Origin: Nicotiana tabacum
Lineage: Eukaryota; Streptophyta; Magnoliopsida; Solanales; Solanaceae
Length of the DNA: 64,000 nt
NCBI RefSeq assembly: GCF_000715075.1
Contig: NC_134102.1
Coordinates: 104,585,501-104,649,500, forward strand
Direction of reading: 5' to 3'
Part shown: positions 56,224 through 64,000 of the stretch, in pieces
How the letters are laid out: each line of letters starts with the position of its first letter
How positions within the stretch are numbered: the first letter of the stretch is position 1
The notes under the pieces: model-generated
What the model was told of the DNA's origin: nothing
The model's database searches: none
The model's input: only the letters and a program-made list of their open reading frames with translations
Translations under genes and position numbers: made by a program

Positions 56224-56468
56224 TGTTATAAGAAATATTAAATTATAGTGTATGTCTACTCTTATTCCATGATCTTCATCTCAAATGCTTAATGACATAT
56301 TCAATGACATATTTTCTTCACTTTTCATGCCTATATAAATGTCTTGTAATAGATAGGAAAATACACACATTTGAAAAAGAAATAAGAATCTCTTCTATCT
56401 TTCTCCATATATCTCTTAGCTTATTTTTTTTTATTCCATATTATTACTTTGAGTTATATTTTATAACA
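56224..56468 (+). repeat. 5' LTR of the complete copia element
   Basis: A short LTR with a TATATAA box at about 56332, where transcription would start within the next 30 bp or so. Confidence 0.92.
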
Positions 56469-56506
56469 CGTTATTAGCACGAGACTCTACCGTCTCAAAA
56501 AGCTTT

Positions 56507-57536
56507 TTGAGAAGACTAAGGTATAACTTTTCTCCTCTTTTAATTATGACTGATATTATGAAAAGAAAGTTCGTTGCCCTTGAAATTTCGGGCAAGAACT
56601 ATATGACATGGGTGTTGGATGCTGAAATCCATTTAGATGCAATGGGTCTTGGAGACGCCATTAAAGACAAAAATAAAGCATCTACCCAAGACTGTGCTAA
56701 GGCCTTGATTTTCTTGCGCCATCACCTTGATGAAGGGTTGAAGATAGAATATCTCACAGTCAAAAATCCACTTATTTTGTGGAATGGCTTAAAGGAAAGA
56801 TATGACAACTTAAAGTTGGTCACTCTTCCACAAGCACGATATAATTGGGCTCATCTGAGACTCCAAGACTTTAAGTCTATTTCTGAATATAATTCTGCGA
56901 TGTTCAGAATTACTTCTAAATTGAAACTCTGTGGAGATACTATCACTGATTATGATATGCTTGAAAAAACGTTCACAACGTTTCATGCCTCTAATATGGT
57001 CTTGCAACAGCAGTACCGAGAGAAAGGTTTCAAGAAGTATTCTGAGTTGATTTCTCTTCTCCTTGTGGCTGAACGAAACAATGACTTGCTAATGAGAAAT
57101 CACGAAAATCTGACCCACTGGGTCTACACTATTGCCTGAAGTGAATGAGGTGTATTCGCATTATTCTAAGTGTGAAAAAGGTCGTGGCCCTGTTCGTAGT
57201 CGTGGCCGTGGCCATGGCCAAGGAAGAAATTTTTCTGGTGTTAATCACCCCCCAAAGAAAAATAATCACCAAAAGTGGAAAGGGCCAAGGGCAAATGGTT
57301 CAGAAACTGAATATTATCGTTGCAGTGGAAAAGGACATTGGGCAAATATTTGTCGCATACCAAAATATTTGGATGAGCTTTATCAAGCATCTCTAAAGGA
57401 TAAAGCTCCTGAAGCTAATTTTGTCTATGACAATGAATTTGACATCACCCACTTGGATGTGACAGATTTTTTTGAGTACCCTGATGGAAAAATAAACCAC
57501 ACGATCGGTGATGAATCTATGGTTAAAGATGATTGA
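56507..57536 (+). pseudogene. Copia gag with altered zinc knuckle
   Basis: The frame reads MKRKFVALEISGKNYMTWVL, then ILWNGLKERYDNLKLVTLPQ and AERNNDLLMRNHE. A shift near 57125 moves it to the frame with an Arg/Gly-rich stretch and YYRCSGKGHWANIC at about 57313. This knuckle has tyrosine where the first cysteine of CX2CX4HX4C should be. The stop is at 57534. It would form the particle shell; the shift and the lost cysteine argue against activity. Confidence 0.88.
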
Positions 57537-57976
57537 GCATTTTGATTTTTATGTTTTCCTATTCGTAGTATCTAATGAATAAACATCTTGTAATTTTTAT
57601 TGCACTTAATAATACTTCTTATATAGTTTTTAAAAATATATGTATTTCCTAAATTTCACAAACAAGGAGTAATATCTTAGTAATTAGTGTCCTAGTCTCC
57701 CTAATCTTTTAATTCCTTTTGATCTTCCTTTACGTTACTTTAATTCTCTTTAAGAAAGGTTTACAAGCACCCTGGAACAACTTTTGTTACTTCACCCTCA
57801 AATTTTTTTTTCATGTACTTATAATTGTATTATTTTTGCTGCGTAATTATTTGTATAATAATTAGAATTTGCATTAAAAAGTCACTATTGAATTATTGGT
57901 TTAACTTTTTTTTTCTCTAAAAATACTAATATTTATTCATATACTTCTTTGGTATGTCAAACCATGGGAAGCAAAT
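57537..57976 (+). other. Non-coding spacer between gag and pol
   Basis: About 440 bp, AT-rich, with stops in all forward frames. It separates the gag stop from the pol start at 57977. Whether it belongs to the family or was inserted later cannot be decided here. Confidence 0.6.
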
Positions 57977-59575
57977 ATGGATATCTTTCAAAGCAAACTT
58001 GGATCAAAGTTCAATTATAAAAATATTTGCTTAATTGATTCATGTACAACACATACAATATTCAAAGAGAAGAAATATTTCTCTCATTTAAATATGTGTA
58101 AGGCAGTTGTTATTACAATTTCTGGTAGTAATAATCTAATTGAAGGCTCTGGAATAGCTAATATAACTCTGTCTAAGGGAACAATACTTATCATAGAGAA
58201 TGCAATGTTCTCCTCCAAGTCCAAGAGGAACTTGTTGAGTTTTAAAGATATCCGTCGAAATGGATTTCATATTGAGACAATAGATGAGAATAATCTCGAA
58301 TATCTCATCGTTACCAAGAATGTCTCTGGCCAGAAAAAGGTTATTGAGAAGTTCCCATCTTTATCTTGTGGCCTGTATTGGACAAGAATTAGTGCAATTG
58401 AGGCACATTCTAGCGTAAACCAAAAGGTTTCTAATTCCAATAACTTTGTACTTTGGCATGATCGATTGGGACATCCTGGATCAATTATGATGAGACGAAT
58501 TATAGAGAACTCAAATGAGCATCCATTAAAGAATTTAAAGATTTTTTTAAATAATGAGTTTTCTTGCATTTCTTGTTATCAAGGCAAGTTTATTATTAGA
58601 CCATCACCAACAAAGGTTGGGATTGAGTCCCCTGCGTTTTTGGAACGTATACAAGGGGATATTTGTGGACCTATTCACCCACCTAGTGGGCCGTTTAGAT
58701 ATTTTATGGTCTTAATAGATGCATCTTCTAGATGGTCTCATGTGTGCCTATTATCATCTCGCAACCTGGCATTTGCAAAATTAATGGCACAAATAATTCG
58801 ATTACGGGAACAGTTTTTCGATAATCCAATTAAGTCTATTTGACTTGATAATGCTGCTGATTTTTCATCCCAAGCATTTAATGATTATTGCTTATCAATT
58901 GGGATAAAAGTGGAACATCATGTAGCTCATGTTCACACTCAAAATGGCCTTGCACAGTCTTTGATTAAACGTCTGCAATTGATAGCAAGACTGTTACTCA
59001 TGAAAATGAAATTACCTACTTATGTTTGGGGTCATGCCATTTTGCATGCAGCAATGCTAATTCGTCTCAGACCGACAAATTATCATAAATATTCCTGTTG
59101 CAATTAGTTTTGGGTCATGAACCTAATATATCCCATCTAAGAATTTTTGGATGCGCTGTATATGTGCCTATAGCACCGCCATATCGCACCAAGATGGGTC
59201 CCCAACCAAGGTTAGGAATATATGTTGGGTTTGAATCGCCCTCCATTATTCGCTACCTCGAAACATAAACGGGAGATTTGTTCACTGCTCAATTTGCAGA
59301 TTGTCGATTCGATGAGGCATTTTTCCCAAAATTAGGGAGAGAAATTTGTGAAATCAAACGGTGATCCACGTGCCTCTATTTGTGAAAAAGAGGTGCAAAA
59401 GATTATCCATTTGCAGAAAATAGCAAATCAAATGCCAGATGCATTTACAGATCTGAAAAGCATAACGAAATCACATATCCCGGCAGAGAATGTTCCAATC
59501 CGTATTGATATCCCTGTTGGAAAATCTTCTAGTGTCATAGCTAATGAGTCAAAAACACGCCTAAAGTGTGGCTGA
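57977..59575 (+). pseudogene. Copia protease and integrase
   Basis: The protease site reads CLIDSCTTHTIFKEKKYFSH. The GAG-pre-integrase part has LWHDRLGHPGSIMMRRII and CISCYQGK. The integrase core has GDICGPIHPPSGPFRYFMVL, then after a stop at 58841 LDNAADFSSQAF and VHTQNGLAQSLIKRL, where the catalytic glutamate position reads Q-S rather than the usual E. The C-terminal part (NISHLRIFGCAVYVPIAPP) follows a shift at about 59105. Several stops lie between 59260 and 59600. Confidence 0.88.
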
Positions 59576-59760
59576 CCATTGGATTCTAAGGATCGAAATC
59601 CTAGAAAAAAAAGAAAATAAATGATCAAGATAACACTACGAAAGAGTCTCATAAAGAAACCCATGATTTAACCAATCCTGAAATTCATGAGGATATCGAT
59701 GAGCCTGAGACTCAAGAAAATAAGGAACTATCAATAAACCCAATCGATATTGAGACAGAT

Positions 59761-60933
59761 TTGAATCGATTGAATATAGTTGTGGATTATGTATTTGCAT
59801 ATAATGTTGCATCTAGCATTATGCAAGATAATGAGAATCTTGAACCTCAATTCGTTGGAGAATGTCGACAAAGACGTGATTGGCCAAAATGGCAAGAAGC
59901 AATCCAATCTGAGTTAAATTCACTTGCGAAACGTGAAGTTTTTAGGTCTGTAGTCCAAACACCTAATGGTGTTAAACCTGTTGGCTATAAATGGGTCTTT
60001 GTACGTAAAAGGAATGAGAAAAATGAGGTACAAAGATATAAGGCACGCCTTGTTGCACAAGGATTTTCACAAATGCCTGGTGTCGATTATGAAGAGACGT
60101 ATTCTCCTGTTATGGATACTATAACGTTTCGTTATCTCATTAGTCTTGTTGTCCATAAAAAGCTTGACATACATTTAATGGATGTGGTTACAGCCTACCT
60201 TTACGGCTCACTTGATAATGAGATATACATGAAAATTCCTGATGGATTTAAAATGCCTGACGCACATAATTCAAAGTCCAGGGAAATATTTTTAATCAAA
60301 TTGCAAAGATCTTTATATGGTCTAAAGCAATCAGGAAGAATGTGGTATAACCGCCTTAGTGAATATTTATTAAAGGAAGGTTATATAAATGATGTCATTT
60401 GTCTATGTATTTTTATAAAGAAAATAACATCGGAGTTTGTTTTACTTGCCGTATATGTTGATGACATAAACCTTATTGGAACTCCTGCAGAACTCCAAAA
60501 GGAAATTGATTATTTAAAGAAGGAATTCGAGATGAAAGATCTCGGAAAGACAAAATTATGTCTCGGTTTGCAAATTGAATATTTGGCAAACAGGATTTTT
60601 ATTTATCAATCTGCCTACATAGAAAAGGTATTGAAACGGTTTTATATGGATGGAGCACATCCATTAAGTACTCCGATGGTTGTTCGATCACTTGATGTGA
60701 ATAAGGACCTGTTCCGACCTCGAGAAAAGAACGAAGAGCTTCTTGGTCCTGAAGTACCATATCTTAGTGCAATTGGTGCACTAATGTATCTTGTTAACAC
60801 TACAAGGCTTGACATAACTTTTTTAGTTAATGTCTTAGCAAGATATAGCTTTGTTCCTACAAGGAGACATTGGAATGGAATCAAATACATATTGCGGTAT
60901 CTAAAAGGGACTACCGATATGGGCTTATTTTAG
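59761..60933 (+). pseudogene. Copia reverse transcriptase
   Basis: A 390-codon open stretch. It shows WPKWQEAIQSELNSLAKREV, KARLVAQGFSQMPGVDYEET, LIKLQRSLYGLKQSGRMWYN and the catalytic VYVDDINLIG at about 60448. It ends in ILRYLKGTTDMGLF before a stop at 60931. The reverse transcriptase core itself looks intact, but it is separated from integrase by stops and from RNase H by a shift. Confidence 0.92.
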
Positions 60934-61430
60934 GCAATGATTGCAGTCCCGATCTTGTTGGTTATGCTGATGCTGGGTATTTATCTGTCCCACATAAAGC
61001 TCAATCTCAAACAGGCTATGTGTTTACATGTGGAGGCACTGCAATATCTTGGCGATCGACTAAGCAATCAATCATGGCTATTTCATCTAATCATGCTGAG
61101 ATAATTGCTATTCACGAAGCAAGTCGAGAATGTGTATGGTTGAGGTCTGTAATACACCTAATTCGAGACAAATGTGATTTGAAGTGTGACAAACTACCCA
61201 CATTTTTGTATGAAGACAATGCATCATGCATAGCTCAATTGAATGGAGGATTCATAAAAGGATATAGAACAAAACACATTTCACCAAAGTTATTTTTCAC
61301 ACATGATCTTCAAAAGAATGGTGATATCAGTGTGCAACAGATCCGTTCAAGTGATAATATGGCTGATTTGTTTACCAAATCTCTACCGACGTCAACCTTC
61401 AAGAAACTAGTATACAAGATTGGGATGTGA
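60934..61430 (+). pseudogene. Copia RNase H
   Basis: Reads LVGYADAGYLSVPHKAQSQT, VFTCGGTAISWRSTKQSIMA, then SSNHAEIIAIHEASRE and RSSDNMADLFTKSLP. These are the catalytic D, E and D regions of copia RNase H. The frame is +1 to the reverse transcriptase and ends at 61430. Confidence 0.9.
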
Positions 61431-61654
61431 AGGCTCAAGGATGTGAACTGATGCTCTCATCAGGGAGAGTTAATACGCGGTGTACTCTTTTTTCCTTACA
61501 AGGTTTTGTCCCACTGGATTTTCCTTGCAAGGTTTTTAATGAGGCAACCAAAAAGCGTATTCCTAAACATGTGTACTCTTTTTCCTTCACTAGGATTTTT
61601 TTTTTCTAATAAGGTTTTAACGAGACACATTATTTATGAACATCCAAGGGAGAG

Positions 61655-61889
61655 TGTTATAAAAAATATCAAATTATGGTGGATGTCTACTCTTCCTCCA
61701 TGATATTCATCTCAAATGCTTAATGACATATTTAATGACATATTTTCTTCACTTTTCATGCCTATATAAAGGCCTTGTAATAGATAGGAAAATACACATA
61801 TTTGAAGAAGAAATAAGAATCTCTTCTATATATCTCTTAGCTTATTTTTTCTTGTTCCATATTATTATTTTGAGTTATATTTTATAACA
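61655..61889 (+). repeat. 3' LTR of the complete copia element
   Basis: Matches the 5' LTR except for scattered changes and a missing CTTTCTCCAT. Confidence 0.92.
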
Positions 61890-61894
61890 TAAAC

Positions 61895-62356
61895 ATACTT
61901 TTTCACACTTTTCAAAATAAATTAGATTTTAAAAGTTTGGCCAAATAAACTATCGTCGAAGTTTATCCATTCAAATGGGCTCAAAATATTGTTGTGACTT
62001 GTGAGTAGAAATGGTGTCCATTGTCCCCTTTTCGGTTTGTCTTTAAGAAATAGCCATTGTCATGAAAACTTTTTCCCTTTTTTTTATTCGTGAAAATACA
62101 TTGCGAATTGATATAAGAAAACGTGCACAAATGTATACTTCCATTTTCTTCCACTTAGCCAATAAAAATGCGTTTTGCTATTGTAGCCCAAAATAACATA
62201 GCAACCACTATCTATCAAACAGACGCAATCTTTTTCTTCGCTCAATTCCTTCTCCCCCTGATGATTTTCTCTCTCAACTTTTCATATACCAGGCAAAGTT
62301 CCAAAAACATCGACAATAAATTTAACTTATTATTTATTTTTCTTACATAAATTATA
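61895..62356. other. Intergenic region without genes
   Basis: A 60-codon frame at 62168 has no recognisable domain and I do not support it as a gene. The word ACCAGGCAAAGTTCCAAAAA at 62288 recurs at 62823. Confidence 0.5.
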
Positions 62357-62576
62357 CTCTCTCCGTCTTAATTTATATGAAAGTGTTTGACTGGACATGG
62401 AATTTATGAAATTAAGGAAGGCTTTTGAAATTTGTAATCTTAAATAAATCATAGAAATTTGTGGGCTAGAAATCATCTCATTAATGGTAAAAAGAAAAAT
62501 CTAAAGTTGAATTGTTACCAAATATAGAAAGGGACTTACTAAAAAAAAGGAGTCACTTAAGTTGGGACGGAGGAAG
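62357..62576. mobile_element. Stowaway-type (Tc1/mariner) MITE
   Basis: 220 bp with ends CTCTCTCCGTCTTAATTTA and, inverted, CTTCCTCCGTCCCAACTTAA, flanked by TA on both sides (62355-62356 and 62577-62578). This is the classic CTCCCTCCGTC terminus and TA target of Stowaway elements. It is non-coding. Confidence 0.93.
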
Positions 62577-62578
62577 TA

Positions 62579-62735
62579 TGTTTTCTGGGTTCTCCTATTT
62601 CAGTCCTGATGCAATCAACGTTAAATTCATTTAATTTTCTGTACTTTATAAAACTAAATTCTCATTTTTTTTAATACCACATCCTCACTTGTCTAATTTT
62701 TTAGAAAACGATATTCATTAAATTATATATATATA

Positions 62736-62766
<31 letters not shown>

Positions 62767-64000
62767 TAAGGCTTCTTATTAAGACTTTGTTTTAGGCCTC
62801 GGATGATGTTGGGCCGTCCCAGATACCATGCAAAGTTCCAAAAACATCGACAATAGCTACAAAAAAAAAGGGATCAAAAATACTATATTTTCTTTTATCC
62901 TCTTCATATTCACTTCAGACACGTTTTCTTTTTAAAAAAAAAAATGTTCTTCAATAATCTTATTTGATTATAATGTTCTCATATACAATCATACTCCGAA
63001 ACCAGCAAACCAACAAAAGAAAAGGTGCAGCGCCAAACCAGAAATTTATGCACAAGATGAAAGAGGAAAGTTAATTTGTATATTTAGTTATTGGTCCAAT
63101 CCCGTTAAATTATAGTTTCTTTAATGTTAACCTAGAGAAAAGTTAATTAGCATATTCAGTTTTTCGGATTATAATTTCACAAGTAGTCAAATGACAAGTT
63201 TTAAAATTGAATTTAAGGTCCTAAATGTTGGGAAAATCCTTAAAATTATAATTTTAACTAACATTTACTGTTTCTTTAAAAAGATATTTTAGATTTAATA
63301 AAGGGCATAAAAGTTGATCAATGTTTTACAGATATTTTTGTGGTTTAGCATTTCACTTTGACATTCATGTTTTTATAATAAAGTTCAATAAAAAAATATA
63401 AGTTCCTGACAAAGATGATTGTTGATCGCAATTCTTTTAGCTAATTCGATAAAGGAAGAAACTATCTCTTATATAAGTCATCAATCATGTCAATCAATTT
63501 ATTCAACTTAAAATTCATTCCAGTTTATAATTATATCAATTTCACAAGTTATCATACTTCTTTTTAGTTTTAGCTAAAATACAGAACCCTTAAATTTCCG
63601 ATTACAAAATTAGATAAAAATCTTGATTAATTTTAAAGTTCTAAATATTAGGAAGATATTTAATTTATCAAAATAAAAAATTTACTTAATTTTAAATTCT
63701 TAAATATTATGAGTTCTTATCTAATTCAAATAAGAAAAGATTTAATGGCCAAACCTGTATTAATTTCTAAATTTAAAAAATTTAAATAACGTTTTTATCC
63801 GATGTGAAATTTATTTTTTAATGGGTAAAAAATTCGAGCAACGCATCATGCCAATAACCACCACAAACCACTTCCACTAATAGTTACTACTATCGACCAC
63901 CTATATCTCCAAATTCGACTGGACAACCGTCACCACTAGCTACAACCACCACCCGTCGCCACTGGATAACCACCGTCACCAATCTCTTTTGTAAAACTAT
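62579..64000. other. Intergenic region without genes
   Basis: AT-rich. It holds a short TA array at about 62723-62766, a 33-bp direct repeat copy at 62820, and an ACC-rich patch at 63850-63980 with trinucleotide bias (ACCACC, CACCGTC). That patch may be the start of a gene cut by the window edge, but no domain is visible. Confidence 0.5.

Larger units (their letters stand above)
56224..61889 (+). mobile_element. Structurally complete Ty1/copia element, duplication TAAAC
   Basis: LTRs at 56224-56468 (245 bp) and 61655-61889 (235 bp) both run TGTTATAA...TTTTATAACA. The 5-bp duplication TAAAC is exact (56219-56223 and 61890-61894). After the 5' LTR comes TTATTAGCACGAGACTCTAC, a likely primer-binding region. 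The purine tract AAGGGAGAG lies before the 3' LTR. The order gag, protease, integrase, reverse transcriptase, RNase H is complete, but stops and shifts break the coding frame. The LTRs differ by about 15 substitutions and one 10-bp gap. Confidence 0.95.

Noticed and set aside
62168..62350. 60-residue hydrophobic frame
   Set aside because: No homology, AT-rich context and no promoter or partner gene.

Overview
The window is plant nuclear DNA, most likely from Solanaceae. It has GT-AG introns, plant LTR retrotransposons, CACTA, hAT, Mutator-like, PIF/Harbinger and Stowaway elements, and a TS-type SINE with a (TTG)n tail like those of tobacco and its relatives. Placement in Nicotiana or a close genus is inference. 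Only one host gene looks intact: a ten-exon thermospermine synthase gene (ACL5 type) on the minus strand at 6303-10022. A second host locus, 40S ribosomal protein S3 at 53336-55810, keeps its introns but is broken by deletions and a 7-bp duplication.

Layout. 1-1616: two oppositely oriented pieces of long Ty3/gypsy-type LTRs. 1617-5974: a decayed Ty1/copia element whose reverse transcriptase is fused directly to its 3' LTR. 6303-10022: the ACL5 gene, with a hAT-type MITE in intron 1. 10541-13577: intergenic DNA with a SINE and simple repeats. 13680-16241: a copia element with target duplication AGAAC that has lost most of pol. 16440-17290: a second copia remnant. 18420-21652: a SINE split by a 3-kb hAT transposon (duplication CTTAGGGT), followed by a TS SINE. 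22419-23247: a Mutator-like element (9-bp duplication). 24568-24744: a hAT MITE.

26386-50137 is one CACTA (En/Spm) transposon, bounded by matching termini and a 3-bp ATT duplication. It carries a broken TNP2-type transposase, a second transposase-family gene and many short subterminal repeats based on ACCGACCGAAATCGG. A Ty3/gypsy chromovirus (26639-35220, minus strand) sits in its left arm. A solo gypsy LTR (38767-46176, duplication TATGT) sits inside the transposase gene, and a non-coding LTR element (41061-45214) sits inside that solo LTR. The nesting gives a clear order of insertion.

50786-52188 is a PIF/Harbinger element. 56224-61889 is a structurally complete but mutated copia element (duplication TAAAC). 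62357-62576 is a Stowaway MITE. The rest is AT-rich intergenic DNA with no gene I can recognise.

The genes do not form a pathway: the window is one functional-looking polyamine gene beside a dense graveyard of transposons. I found no previously undescribed biological system. The most informative content is the precisely bounded nested structure, several target-site duplications that prove element borders, and the deletion junctions. All boundaries were read by eye; family names come from recognised protein motifs, not from a database search.
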